From: Massospora cicadina
Taxonomy: Eukaryota; Entomophthoromycota; Entomophthoromycetes; Entomophthorales; Entomophthoraceae
NCBI GenBank assembly: GCA_022478985.1
Contig: JAKSZP010009234.1
Location: 62,001-126,000, forward strand
Direction: 5' to 3'
DNA: 64,000 nt
The notes below the pieces were generated by a model. That model did no database searches. It saw only the letters and a program-made list of their open reading frames with translations, and was not told where the DNA came from. Both the position numbers and the translations under genes were made by a program. Positions 24,055 to 36,310 of this stretch are shown here, one piece after another; position 1 is the stretch's first letter; the number at the start of each line of letters is the position of its first letter.

Positions 24055-24253
24055 TACGATTCAATTTGAACAGCAAATTTGGATAATCACACACAGGAAA
24101 GATGGGCGACTTTAATAACAAAAATAACACAACATGGGCGAGTGTCTCACCAAGTGGTGCGATTAATGGTGCAACTAAGGGCAAGAAACGCCCTGGAGGG
24201 GACCAGGAACCCAAGCCGTAAAAAAATCACAAACTCAGACACCATCTGGGTTT

Positions 24254-25133
24254 ATGGTATTTACTGTAAAGCACGCGCAATACATGTACATTCAATTCAA
24301 CCAACCTTTGTCAAAGGTGGAACACGGGATCAGACTCTTCCTTGACGATGAGTCACCAACCCTGTGGGAGAAAACATGTGAGGCACAGCCCTCACTTTTC
24401 CCTCACGCGGTGTATGTAGCCACCAACAACATGGGCCATGGCTGGATCAATATTGGTTTTGAAACAGCCGATGAAGCTAATGCCGCAGCAAAAATCTGCA
24501 TGGAAATTGCCCTCCCTGAAGGCAAAAAATTGTGCGTACTGCGCGAACTAGATGGAACTAAGCGACAACTTTGTTCATCTCCTTTGACTCGCTCCCCACC
24601 AACCTTCCTCATAAGGTAATCGAGGAGGAGCTCCGCAAAAGTCTTGTGGCCTATGGAGAAATCCAACAACTTGAATTACAGCAATTTCGCTTAATGCCCG
24701 ACCTGTGCACGGTCAAAGCTATCACTGTAATCAACCCCTTCCCAGATGTGGAAGAGGATTTATCCAGAATTCCCCGCGCAGCAGAATTTCACTTTGCAAA
24801 TGGGGGCCAGTTGGCTGCATTCTGAGTTACACCGGAACGCGCACCACCCATTTGCAACCACTGTGGCTCACTGGCCACAAGGAACATGCATGCCCTGTAA
24901 AAGAGGGCTTAATGAAAAATGATTTTTGTGAAGAAGCTATGGACAAAGATAATGAAAACTTCGCCAAAATGACTGATGGCCACCACCCATTCCGCTGGGG
25001 TGAAGATGGACTATACTCCATTGTGGACCCAGTTACAAGTAAACAGCATAAAGTAGCACAAAAAGCCCGCAAGAGAGCAGCGGCTGAAGCGGCGGCACAC
25101 GCGGAATCCACCATTAACCCTAGACAAATTTAG
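24254..25133 (+). pseudogene. Lc ORF1, frameshifted
   Basis: First frame (24254-24619) holds PTLWEKTCEAQPS, equivalent to MALWEKFCEDVHK of the intact Ld ORF1. A shift near 24570 continues as FISFDSLPTNLPHKV (RRM-like part). A second shift near 24823 leads to the finger CNHCGSLATRNMHAC (about 24851-24895), and a final frame runs to 25133 through an Ala/Lys-rich tail (KVAQKARKRAAAEAAAHA). Compared with the 392-residue Ld protein it lacks nothing major but needs at least two frame corrections. Family role: binds LINE RNA. Confidence 0.82.
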
Positions 25134-25550
25134 GATGATATTTCAGATATTCACCAAACCAACCAATCAGAACAATATGCCCAGGTCAAAAATTTTCACA
25201 GTAACCAGACTGAGCCACAAAGCGTCATCAGTCATGCACATACTGAGGAACAATACAACTGCAATCTGGGTGAAAATGCGGTGCACAATGCAACAAAGTT
25301 GAACCTCAAAAATATAAAATCCAATCAACAACCCACATCAAATCAACATGAGACCTGTGCAGGAAAAGTTGATGCAAATGCAAAAAACTGCAATTCCCTT
25401 GAATCATTGGGTCAGATCAAGGGAACCAAAAATGGCAGTGAAAGAGTTGGAGTACAGATGCGGAGCATGGCCAAAATGAGCTGCAGTGGGATAGGACCAG
25501 AGGGTCCTCCCAACTGCTCCTGAGGCGCCGTGGGCACCTCACTTTCAATA

Positions 25551-28500
25551 GGGATGTTAAATATCGGGGGAGCCAGGGCTCATACATCCCAAGCCAAAAA
25601 GCTGGCATTCCTGCAAAAACCTCTTATAAACATCTTGGCCATCCAAGAAACCCACTACCTACAAGGGGAAGAAGAATCCTGTCAAACAGGGTCGCACCAT
25701 CACAATCAGTATGGACGTCTCACTGTAGGGTGATAGTCTAGAACAACAAAAAATCTAAAATTACAAATTCATAATCACACTTGCACGGTTGAGTCCTGGT
25801 AGCAACAATCACATGCCAATATGAAATAATTTCATTAGCATGTATCTACGCACTGTGCACTGCAACTGAGAGAAAAAAATTTTGAAAAAATTTCTACTCT
25901 CACCCTCCCACCAGATATCATCATGTTAGGCGATTTCAACTGCTGGGATAACCCCAATACAGATCGATGGCCTAATCCCAGGGGATACCCACCTGGACAC
26001 ATTGAATATCGCACAATGAAGGCATCTCTTGGCTTACAGGATGCTCTTCCTCCCAATTCACCAATCCTTCCCCATATGACAAGACCCAACATATGTGAGG
26101 GACTGCTCATATCAATGAGTCTTATTGACCACATCCTCATCCCACAATCCCACCACTCAAGAATCTCCAAAGTTACAACAAAAAAGATCAATTTTCTAAT
26201 CACAACTAGTTACGGTGCAGTTAGTGCCAACCCAATCCCGCACGCAGGTGTCTCCTTGGAGAAAGCTTCACCCAGAAAATATAAGATTGCCTGAGATATC
26301 TGACTGGGTTGAAAACAAGGCTACAAACCCAGAATTCACAGCCTTATTCACTTCGGATCCCATTGGAACATGGGAAAATTTCAAAAAAGATTTAATCAAC
26401 AAAACCCGACATATTGCATCACGCAAGTACACCGCGGACACAGCCACAATCAAGCGTACCTTGGCAGAACTAAACCACCTGGAAATAAATACTCCGGGAT
26501 CTGGCTATAGCCCTAATTGGGGATGCAAATGGGCAGAAATTTCAGCCCGACTTAACAATCTCATCTTTGAACACCAACACAGAATCAAAGTATTGAACAA
26601 AGGTAAGTTCATAAAGGAAGGCAAAACCTGTTTGACATACTTTTTCCACCAATTCCACTCCCACGGAAACTAGCCCACATGCACACAGGTCCGCAAGACC
26701 AACGGCACCATGGCAACTGACCCTGAGGAGGTCAAGGCGGAAGTACACCACTATTACACCAAATTATATTGCGATATGCCAACAGATCCACAAAAAATTA
26801 AAGAATTTAATCAAACTGCCAAGATACAAAGCACACCACCAATTACAATATACTATCCCTTATCACACAGGAGGAGCTTTGGGAAACAATTCGCGGTGCA
26901 CCACGTAGGAAATGCCCAGGGCCTGATGGGATACCCTACGAATTTTACAAAAAATATTTTCAACAAATTGCCCCCCTCCTAGTGGCGTCAATGAACCAGA
27001 GTTTGTTGGAAACACGCCTATTACCAGGAGGCCATGAATTCTACGTTATAAACTTGTATAAAAAGGGTGACAAGTTGGACCTGGCCAACTGGCACCCAAT
27101 TGCACTCTCCAACATTGACACAAAAATTCTAACAAAAATTCTAGCAGCTAGATTAGGCGCAATTGCATCTGACATCCTATCACCCAACCAGTTTGGGTTT
27201 ATACCAGGGCGATCAATCTTGAACAACATACACCCTGTTGCAAACATTTGCCAATCCAAAGCAACTGGTGCCCTGGTCTTCTTGGATCAGGAAAAGGCGT
27301 ATGACCGTGTTAGCTGGCCATACCTAAAAGAATGTCTACATGCCTTCAAACTCCCACCAAGTTTCATAAATTGGGCGATGCTCTTAACAGAATCTGCAAC
27401 CATGGCTGTATGTGGCCCTGGATTCCTAATAAACAAGATTAAACCACACAGAGGGCTCAAACAAGGGGATCCCCTTAGCCCACTGCTATACAATTTCAGC
27501 TTTGACCCGCTCCTCCGAGTAACTGACTCACGTCTCATGGGGATAACCGCACAAGGACAACCTACAGTCAAGATATTGGCCTTTGCAGATAACTGCATAG
27601 CAGGTATAGCAAACAATGAAGATGCTCGACAGCTGGAACACACTCTAGAGGAATACTCCAAGATGAGCAATGCCTCGCTCAACAAAAGGAAGACAGAAAT
27701 CATCCTCTTAGGCAAATACATAAACAATTGGGCCACAACATCAGAACCTCACACCAACACTCGAAGAAAAAACCCAAATATTACCCTTTGCAACACCTCC
27801 CACTACCACTCCTGTCCGACACCTTGGAATCTGGCTAGAGTCAGGGGGATATGCTAATGAGACAATGGAAAGTAACCTGTTACAACGGGTATCCAAACGC
27901 GTCGCCTCCCTCAAGGGAAGAACCCCACAACTAACAGGACGAGTTACAGTTGCAACTCGCTCATCCTCCCAATACTGTGGTACCAGGCCCATGCGATAGC
28001 CTTCTCACCTACCTTTATAACCTCAATTCGCGCGCTTATCCAGGGCTGGCTGTGGCCTGGCTCTCACCCTCCTATACAGATGGAAACACTATTCAGCCCA
28101 CGCTCAAGCGGAGGCATGGGACTAATAGATTTTAAGAGCCATGCCAATCACATCCTAGGTACCTGGGTAAAGGAAATCCTTGCTCCAAACCTCCCGCAAC
28201 AACATTGGTCCAGAGCAGCAAGGACTAACTTTGCACAGGCGCTCAAATTAACCAACCCACATAGTCCACCCAGACTACTTTCATACCTTGCCAAGCACCC
28301 TACTGCAACGGGTCCACATGGAACCTCCCCTCATTTCAAACATATCTTCCAAAATATCCGCCGTATGGGATGGACCATAGAGAACATGGGTACTATACAG
28401 GGAAGGGGATGACCCAGCCCCCAATTCAAATTAAGAAACCCAGAAAACTAACCCCAGAGGGATATGCTCGCAACAACCCCAAGCATAGCTAGGATAGAAT

Positions 28501-29092
28501 CCCTAGATATGCTGGACATTCCCTATGATTTAACACACATAAAGCAATGTGGAAAATGACACACCACCCACTCCTACAACCAAGGATAAGAGCAAACGCC
28601 TGGCGCTGTTTGAGAAGGACCTATAGGTTGGCGGACCGCTCCAACTCCCTCCACAAAACATGTGCAGTATGTGGAGGGGAGGGATCCCGACATAACCGCC
28701 TAGAAACATGCCCCCCAACCAAAGCTATATGGCAGGAAGTCGCACGCCTGCTCAAGATTCAAAATGAACAGGAATTCTCGATATCAAAGAGTATCTTCGC
28801 GCTCCAGACCGAGTCACCAATCACATCTACCCTCCGCTCCCTAATAATACCCATTGCAATGTGGACAATACACACAATTACATTAGATGCATTCAAGGGC
28901 ACGGTCCCAACCATTCATGGGATTATTAACAGATTCCATGTCCACTTACTAGAGCACTTCCAAGCCTGGCTCTATGGATATATGAGACCAAGACAAAAAG
29001 CGCTCATAGAATCATGGTTCCCACTCTGGTTCCTCCACACAGATCCTTTTCTTCACACCTGCTCCATAGCAGGGGAAACCTCCTCGGAGTAG
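25551..29092 (+). pseudogene. Lc ORF2 (endonuclease-RT-CCHC), broken
   Basis: Endonuclease: GMLNIGGARAHTSQAKK then ILAIQETH (25551-25660), GDFNCW (about 25930) and SLIDHILI (about 26121). The terminal SDH motif is lost (ITTSYGAV). RT: LLPGGHEFYVINLYKKGDKLD (27013-27080), QFGFIPGRSI (27190-27220), FLDQEKAYDRVSW, GLKQGDPLSPLLYN (27448-27490) and FADN at 27582-27593 instead of FADD. A two-base loss near 27776 and a shared one-base loss near 27955 break the thumb region. C-terminal finger CAVCGGEG...HNRLETC at 28661-28711; the last frame ends at 29092. It would nick target DNA and copy the RNA in place; here it is inactive. Confidence 0.9.
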
Positions 29093-29202
29093 TGCACCAA
29101 CCCCCCATAGCTGGAAGTCCCGCTGGCAACAGGGGTAACTTGAGTACCCTGGGGTGCCCAATTTTTATATTTCTTAGTTATTCTCTTGTTTTACATATAT
29201 AC

Positions 29203-29230
29203 GGTAATGTCTGTCCCCTGGTCACTTACC
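29203..29230 (+). promoter_or_regulatory. 3' hairpin of Lc
   Basis: GGTAA/TTACC stem enclosing TGTCTGTCCCCTGGT, 14 bases before the element end. The stem bases differ from La/Lb and Ld, yet pairing is kept. Confidence 0.75.
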
Positions 29231-29244
29231 TCAGTTAAATAAAA

Positions 29245-29259
29245 AAGGAATTATGGTTT
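29245..29259. repeat. Right target-site duplication of Lc
   Basis: Exact copy of 23993-24007, directly behind an A run. Confidence 0.93.
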
Positions 29260-30307
29260 AAAATTTTTTTGAGGACAACCCCTGAGTGGGCTTAATCAAT
29301 TTGCGACCTTTACTATCAAAAGGAAGTGCTGTAAGCCAGAGCTGTGCAATCAGCTCTTTGTCAATTTAGCGTTCAATAATGGAGTATAAACTGGAGTTTT
29401 AGAGCCATTTTAAAGTTTCACAGGTGTGTTCTCACTAAATAACAGGTGTTTTGTATGAAAACAGACACCTAGAAGTAAGGGATTTTACTCAAAGTATTCG
29501 CAATAAGGTTTTTATTAGATAGAAATAAACACTGTAGTACTTTGTCTTGGCAGTGGTGCGATGCTTGTAGGTGCTGGCCATCTCTATGTGCTAGGTATAG
29601 CAGCAACAAAAATAAATAAAAATAATTTCCTCTCAAATACTAATCCATTATGTCATAGATGGAGCCACGAGCAGATCAGCGGATCATTCCTCACCCAGCA
29701 GAATGAGCAGAGTTCACCACCAAACCAGCTGAAGGTAGGCAACTTACCACTGAGGATGGAGATGGATGAGCCCCTTTTATAGATTCAGCGAATCAAACAA
29801 TTTAAGTCAAGATCAGAGTGACATCATGTGGACTTTTCGCCATTATGCTTTATCAGGTTTATTTATTTAAGATGATGACGTCACCAAAGACGAATTTGAA
29901 AATTGACATTCTTTTATACCTTCAGGACAAAATAATTTGCAATTCTCTGATACTGAATTGGTGACTTGACCAAATTACCCCAATGGGAATGATCAAGGCT
30001 CAAGAATGAATGTTATGAAATTCAGAATGCAACCAACTTTGAGAGTCACTCAAAAATCACAATACAAGGCACATCAAAGGAGTGCCATTACTCTATCGTG
30101 AAGTTGACAATCATATTATCAGTTTTGCTAATAGAGCAATACCTGAAGAAGATGTAACTGCATATAACCAAGAAACAGGGACAGATGAAAATGCCCCTGG
30201 ACATCCAGGATCAGAGGCAATTGTCACGAGAAGGAGCTTACAGATACAAGAATTAGCTCAAATGGACAAAGCAACAAAGCAGTAGTTAGACGCCATCTAT
30301 AGGGAAT
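29260..30307. other. Unassigned, probably continuation of older repeats
   Basis: A 68-codon open frame at 30082-30285 (hydrophilic, motif-free) could be a Gag fragment, but nothing supports a function. The part 29400-29850 is slightly less AT-rich and might be an LTR; no second copy was found in the window. Confidence 0.4.
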
Positions 30308-30324
30308 CTTAAAAATTAATAATA
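30308..30324. repeat. Left target-site duplication of S2
   Basis: CTTAAAAATTAATAATA, matching CTTAAAAACACATAATA at 30609-30625 with three differences. Confidence 0.75.
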
Positions 30325-30608
30325 TTTATTTGAGGCAATCCAACCAAGGGACATACATTAATGAAATATTGAAAAAAGTATTGACATGAAACCTGAGCAG
30401 AGTCAACTCCATCATAGAAAGTTTTTCAACCTCCAGATCAAGAGTCAGATTTCTGGTTTCATTATGGGTAAGTTTTTCGTGCTATTAGACCTATTAAGCA
30501 CCAATAGCTTCCTTTGGCTGGCACCCCAATTGATGCGCAAAGGAAGGGAATTGAACCCACAACCTTCAAGTTGGTACCCATACGCCCTAATGACTCGCCT
30601 CCCACCTC
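30325..30608 (-). mobile_element. S2: tRNA-derived SINE, second copy
   Basis: Same organisation as S1, 284 bp. On the minus strand the tRNA-like head has a T-arm-like GTGGGTTCAATTCCC (about 30546-30560), which is closer to a B box than in S1, and an A-box-like GGCGAGT (about 30594-30600). The body shares GCATCAATTGGGGTGCCAGC with S1. The 3' tail reads TGTCCCTTGGTTGGATTGCC then CAAATAAA. No protein is encoded. Confidence 0.88.
30546..30606 (-). other. tRNA-like Pol III promoter head of S2
   Basis: A T-stem and loop with TTCAATT is recognisable, and the upstream part resembles D-arm sequence with small deletions. It is not a functional tRNA: the anticodon arm does not pair properly. The anticodon and hence the parental tRNA cannot be assigned safely. 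Confidence 0.6.
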
Positions 30609-30625
30609 CTTAAAAACACATAATA
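30609..30625. repeat. Right target-site duplication of S2
   Basis: Diverged copy of 30308-30324. Confidence 0.75.
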
Positions 30626-31175
30626 GTGATTCCTAAATTCCTAGATTAATTTTAAATATCATCCATATTCTATTTTGATTTTTTACTAGAAGTATAAATT
30701 ACTTCACTTTTATACATTAACAAAATAAACTTTCCATGAATCCCAACACTATCTTTTTATTTCACTTATATTATTTTTAAGTGAACTAATCGCAAGTAGA
30801 CAGTCTGGGATTAGCCATCAAGCTGAATACAGTAACCAGTCTGAGATCTGCTCTGTTTAAAAAAGGAAACTCTAAATTGTAAGTAACTAATAGCTGAGCT
30901 TCCAAGGTAGAGGTTGTATTGGCTTCTGTTGAGTCCTGAAAGCCAACGTAAGAAAATCATATCAGAGAGTGTCAGAAAAGATTTTCCAGGGCATGAGCAG
31001 TTTACCAAAGAGATTGATGCTACAATGGGTAGCATCAGAGGAGAATTGCACTATGAGAATGATTGTGATCTAGGAGAAGGTTGTCTGATGCCTAATCTAC
31101 ACGGAGTAGAGCACCTGAGCAAAAAGATGGCCTCATATATTAAGCAATCTGAAGTCAGCAAGCTGACTCCTTCAA
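30626..31175. other. No recognised gene
   Basis: An 88-codon open frame at 30914-31180 (hydrophilic, one His/Lys-rich patch) has no motif I know. It may be an old Gag fragment or chance. Confidence 0.4.
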
Positions 31176-32150
31176 TGTAGAACTCCTAAAATCTAGTTTC
31201 CTAATGGTGCCAGATATCTAATAACTAAATTGCAGTTAGAAAAATTGGGCATTTGAAGATTTTTTGTATAGACAAGTGTTATAGTTTGACAATATTGTTG
31301 AGATATACCAGAGATTTTACACAGAGTCAAACACACTGAGAAATCAGACTGATGATATGGAGATCGCTAGTCCTCAAAACTCACTTAAGAATATAATAAA
31401 ATATGGAGCAATTGCCAAATGACACTTTATATATTTCTAATATTTACAGCAGTTACTTGCTGTTTCGCTCTCTCGCTTCTACTAACTGTCCTCATCCTTC
31501 AATTGCCCCATCTTGATTATATATCAGTGACTTCAGATGATAGTGCTCCCTTGGCTTAGACTAATTGGTTCCACCAAATTCACATTGGCTCTGGAAGAGT
31601 ATGGTATTCTCAAATTCTATCAACTTCGTTTGAGGCAATCAAATCAATACTTGTCATATGTTGACATTGCCTTATCACCTTATTTGGAGGTGATCCAATA
31701 ACTACCCTTTCTGACCTTTTAATGCCTCATCTTGAGGCGCTCAAATAATTGTAACAATATTTCATAGTTGTCAGATTATAGCTAATCCGCCATGGCTTTT
31801 TGGCCTATTGTCCAGTCATATCAGAATCTTGACAACAAGGAAAGAAGGTCAGTATTGAGACACTAGTAATGGCCAAGGATATTAACAACTAAGATAAATA
31901 GTGAAGATTTAATGTTGATGCAGGGAAAGGCTGAAGTAACAAAACAAATTCATTGATGCAGTCTCAGCGGACTGCAGCTAGAGAGTAATAATAAAAAGCT
32001 GATCAATTTAATTGTGACGGCCGTGGGAAAGGAAAATTGGTTGAACTACCAATATGGGATTTAACACTTATGAGGTGGTGAGGAATCTATTGTAACTTAT
32101 GGTAATACTTATAACACTGGTCTAAACTCAAAGGCCTATTAAGTCATACA
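31176..32150 (+). repeat. Left member of a direct repeat pair (possible LTR)
   Basis: Starts TGTAGAACTCCTAAAATC and ends ...CATACA. Aligns in blocks with 49543-49948: CTCCTAAAAT near the start, CAGTATTGAGACA in the middle, TGTAACTTAT...TAATAC near the end. About 540 bases at 31230-31820 are absent from the other copy. TG...CA ends and same orientation suggest LTRs of an old element that hosted G2, but no coding region between them proves it. Confidence 0.45.
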
Positions 32151-33423
32151 TAGTTAATTCCTATTTATTTTGATGTAATATGAATATAATGTTTAGAACT
32201 ATTTAATTTGATCTTACTTTTTGTGAGAAACAGGAAACAATTTATAGATCTACATGCCAGAGGAAATTAAAAAGTTTGCTATTTTAATTTTTTTACAAAT
32301 ACAGGTTAGCAACACTAATTAAACTATAACTTGTTCCTTAAGAAGCTATTTTGTTTGCATAAACGTCATTTGGTGATCTTAAGGAACCTATCTGCCCCTA
32401 AGTTTCAGAGAATTGCTGAATCTAAAGTTTTAAGAACATTTAATTCACAGAGGGAAAGATATATAGTACATAAAAAGCGCAAATTACATATATTTCATGG
32501 ATACAAAAGACATAAAATAACTTACATATATTGTCTTATTTTCATACTTAGTCTATATCACCTTTATACTTAAAGCTAGGACTCATAGAACTTTTTAGTT
32601 AAAAAGAAGAATCAAAAAGGGAAGCTTTAAGTATTTAAAGACTTAGCTTTACACGTCTTAGTAATGCTAAGACTAAAGAGAAAATCTTTATCAACAAAGT
32701 GGAAAATTAATTAAGAAGAAACCTTTATAGGGTCCTTGAAAGAATTTGACAGCTTGGGTAGCCTGAAATTGTTGTTAATTTCTGGGAAATAAAAGAGATG
32801 AAAAATACAATCTACTAGTTAATGAGATTCTGAGGACATACCAGGAGTTAAGTTATAATGTTGCTGTAGATGTACTTCTTCACTCTCATCTCAAATTCTT
32901 CTTAGGCTATTGTGGCGCTTTAAGTGACAAACATAAAGAGCACTTCTATAAAGATATTTCAGTAATGGAAAGAAGGTATCAGCTAAGCGTAGCTCATCTA
33001 TGCTTGCAGATTACAGTTGGAGTTTCATAGGATATGACCCATATCTAGGCTACAAAGAAAAACCAAAAAAGCAGGTATGCTCCAGTACTTAGATAAATAG
33101 GTAAGAGTCTTAATGAATTAGTTCTGTACGTACTTGTATATACATATGGATTTCTGTGAACAAAGAGTTAGAAAATAATGATGTCATATTTTTTTCGATT
33201 TCCCCCAATTTGATTAGGATTAACCATTTTTGTAAAGGAATGAGACGACTTTTTTTGTAAACCATTCATTAGAGATGGAGCCCAATAAACATCGTCACTA
33301 TGGAAAATAAGTCTACAATGATAATAAGTGGCTGAAAGCAATTTTGATCTATAACTTAATCAAAATATTTTTTAGTATTGAGTATTAATTTGCTTGCATG
33401 GTTGATAAAGATTAGATTACAAC
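32151..33423. other. AT-rich, no recognised gene
   Basis: The Lys-rich open frame at 32331-32573 has no motif. This may be leader or Gag debris of an older element interrupted by G2. Confidence 0.4.
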
Positions 33424-33912
33424 CGTCAAGAAATTGGTATGACTGTACAACAAGCCATATGTTCGGTGGACTGATTTCAGCTGTTGTTTGAGCCTCAAGA
33501 TTGGGTAGTAAATTATATCAACTCAAATCAAGTCAATAGAGGTGATAATAGTTTGGCAAAAAAAAATTTTAAAATCACCGGAGCTTTAATCATGGGACAA
33601 AACCCCTAAAAGTGTAGTGAATAGGAGTTATCAAGCTGAAGGTTAAAACTGACCAAGAACTTTGAGGACTAAGAGCTGAAAAGATAATGGGAAGGAAAAA
33701 GTCTTTTGGAAAAAGAGAGGAGGAAATGGTTTAGCGTAAGTATTCCGTTATTTATATTAAATAAATTAGTTCCATTGGAGTTATAGCCCCTTATTTATTA
33801 ATTTATTGTTGGTATCAAAGATTGGCGATCCTTATATCATCCATTCATTGCTCAATGGTTTTTAACCTGTGCAACCAGCTTAGCAGATTCAATCAATACC
33901 GCCAAAAGTTAC
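33424..33912 (+). repeat. 5' LTR of G2
   Basis: Aligns from GTCAAGAAATTGGTATGACTG (33425) to TACCGCCAAAAGTT (33910) with 45555-46050. Shared landmarks are AAGAGCTGA...GGAAGGAAAAAG and CATCCATT...GCTTAGCA. Exact ends are uncertain by about 15 bases. A possible primer-binding TGGTGATCAATACAGG follows at 33916. Confidence 0.82.
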
Positions 33913-36260
33913 CAGTGGTGATCAATACAGGGGGCCACTGGTCAACTGTAGTATAACGGCAATTAGGGCATCATGACAAGCCCCCACTACTTATGTCAGA
34001 ATCTAATAGGGTACATGATCTATACTCCAGTAAGCTGATGGAGACATCAAACGATAAACTTTCACTATTCATGGTGACAGAACTACAAGGCGAGACCAAA
34101 ATGGACTTGAAGCCAGCAGCTTGCCCCGCGTTAGAGTCAGACTAATCGGGCAGATCCACAAATTGTAACGTCTCAGCAACAGCAGGGCATCATGTAATGG
34201 CTCTTGAGGGGTTACTTTATATATGAAGGAGATGTGGGCGACCATACCATGAGCCTGTTTTGTAATCATCGTGACCAAGAAGTACGTTGAAAAATGTATA
34301 TGCCTTACCTCACTGTTATCATAAAGGGTTTGTCATACTGGCTCAGCTCCACAGGGTAAAGGAATATTTGGTTTAATATAATCAGCATTCTATTCACCTG
34401 CTTCTACATGTGTTGGCCCAGCATAATATTAAAATTGGCGATTTCACGTGTTTATTCAAGTGCTAAAGAATGACACTTGCCTTTTGCTCAAACGCCTCAA
34501 CCCTACTTCTTGGAGATAGAGGGGCGCTAGTGCAAGTAGACAGTCATGTTGTGGTTGTTTGCAACTGCATGGATCATTAGTCCCACGTTTGAACCATAAG
34601 TTTCCCTGAGTAATAGGTGAACTATTAGACCAGCATGGTCATTTGGGCAAGTGTGAGAAATGTCAAGACGCTGGGTAGTAACACCGCTCGCTTTATGGTG
34701 GATAAAACTGAATGAGTGGAAGGTATTAAAACGTGGCAGCTTGGATGATGGACTGTTTACCCTGCTATAGTGGCAAAATGACTTTTCATGCTGACACAGT
34801 GGCGATTGAAATTATCCAACTTTGAGCTGAGTGGAGTAAATAGCTGATTGCCAACCATCCAACTAGCTCTTCCTTGGCAACCTTAGAATATGGGCAATGG
34901 CTAGTCTGGATCACCCTCTGGAGAGTTCCAGCAAAGCGGCTTGAGGATGAGCCATTACTCTTCCATTCTCTGAGACAGTGAATACACCTATATGTGAAAG
35001 CTTGGAAAACCTTGATGGTCTAATGAAGAGCTGGTGCATGAATGAACCACTTTAATCAATAAATTGTGTGAATTGAACCAATAATCTCACAAAACTGAAT
35101 GGCAGAACATGAGAATGCAGGAAACTTTGGAGGATTTCCTCATACAGCTTCAAAAGATGGAGCATAAAATTGATACAGAGTGAGACTTCTACCACAAATT
35201 ACAGAAAGAAATCAAGGAGCTTTGGCAGGGGGTGAGAGATGGCCAGTGTCACTGCAATTCAGCCAAAGCGGAGCATATTGTAGAAGAACTTTTTGCTGCA
35301 CAGACTGGCAAAGGAAGTAGAAGTGCATGTAGTGGCAAATCCAGAAATGAATACTACAGTTCAGCCAGTGAGTACCTCCCTGGTTATCATGGCTTTCTAA
35401 CCAGCGATTGAACTCTTCCCAGTCAACTACAGCCAATTCACCACTGGCCATGCGACCCTATTATTGTCCAAAAGGGGATGTTACCCTTAACCAATATAAG
35501 CTTAATTTGCCTGATCCCCAAACTGGAAAGCTGGATCAGGGTGAGTTTGTACGAATCAAAATGTTGCCACCTTTCAGTTGATATGGGAACATGCACGGAT
35601 ACTCTAAACGGTTTAAATTCGCCATGGAAGGAGCATTGGACCAGCATAAGGCTAATATGTTGTTATCTTTAGATGTTGATAGCACTGACCAGATCATATG
35701 CTACCTTAAGATAGCACTGCAACATATAGGAGGTTTAGGAATTTATGCTCTATCTGTTTGGGGTGTGGAGAAGATGGCGCGGCGCAAAGCAGAATTTCTG
35801 AAAATAAAATTTTAAAGGAACGAGACTTTGGTAAATTTTGTGAGGAACCACATCTGAGGCCCACGTGCTAGTGGGAGCAAATATTGTAACTAATGAAGAT
35901 TTGAGAATAGCAATGATGGCAGCTGTTAAGCCAGATAAAGAGCTGTATAATGTTATGGCCCCTAATTCTTCAAGAAGATGAGGCGCTATTGCAAAACATA
36001 AATTATTTACGCCGTCTATCTGTCACTTTTAGTGCTCCAAACGTGGAATGATAAGCCCCGCAACTGCTACCTAATCTCCTCTGGGTATGGACAACAACGA
36101 ACTGGTTCTAATTCGTTAGTAATTCTCAGCTGCCTTATGCTTCAGCGGATCCTTTCCATATTTCCTACAGTCAACTGTATCATCCTCAGCCGAATTAGAA
36201 TCTATCTTTGGAATTTTTGACCTGGGCCTTTGGGTGTTATACTGAGATGAGGGCTGTAAA
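33913..36260 (+). pseudogene. G2 leader and Gag relic
   Basis: Readable pieces include METLEDFLIQLQKMEHK-like helical sequence near 35110-35160, LPDPQTGKLDQGEFVRIK near 35510 and an open stretch 35591-35815 (ALDQHKANMLLSLDVD and so on). These stand between the 5' LTR and the knuckle, so they are taken as Gag, which forms the particle shell. Many frame changes; the start codon cannot be set. About 33913-34900 is non-coding leader. Confidence 0.6.
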
Positions 36261-36268
36261 TGAATGCT

Positions 36269-36310
36269 TGTTTCTCGTGTGGCCAGCAAAGCCATTATTC
36301 AGCTAGGTGC
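36269..36310 (+). pseudogene. G2 Gag zinc knuckle
   Basis: CFSCGQQSHYSARC is an intact CX2CX4HX4C nucleocapsid knuckle, the RNA-binding part at the end of Gag. A stop follows shortly after (VPPSD then TGA). Confidence 0.88.

Larger units (their letters stand above)
24008..29244 (+). mobile_element. Lc: full-length LINE (5.24 kb)
   Basis: Exact 15-bp target duplication, 5' hairpin at +28, ORF1 with CCHC-type finger, ORF2 with AP-like endonuclease, RT and C-terminal CCHC finger, 3' hairpin and an A-rich tail. Length agrees with Ld (5.27 kb), so it is complete. Both ORFs are frameshifted and the RT active site is mutated, so the copy is dead. It is closely related to Le at the right edge of the window. 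The layout (ORF1 finger, APE endonuclease, RT, CCHC, no RNase H) is L1-like. Confidence 0.93.

Noticed and set aside
30541..30606. Genuine tRNA gene
   Set aside because: Only the T-arm and part of the D-arm are tRNA-like, the anticodon arm does not fold, and the unit is fused to a body and LINE tail. It is a SINE head.
30914..31180. 88-codon frame as a small host gene
   Set aside because: No recognisable domain, no intron or promoter evidence, and surroundings are repeats. Kept only as a note in the gap entry.
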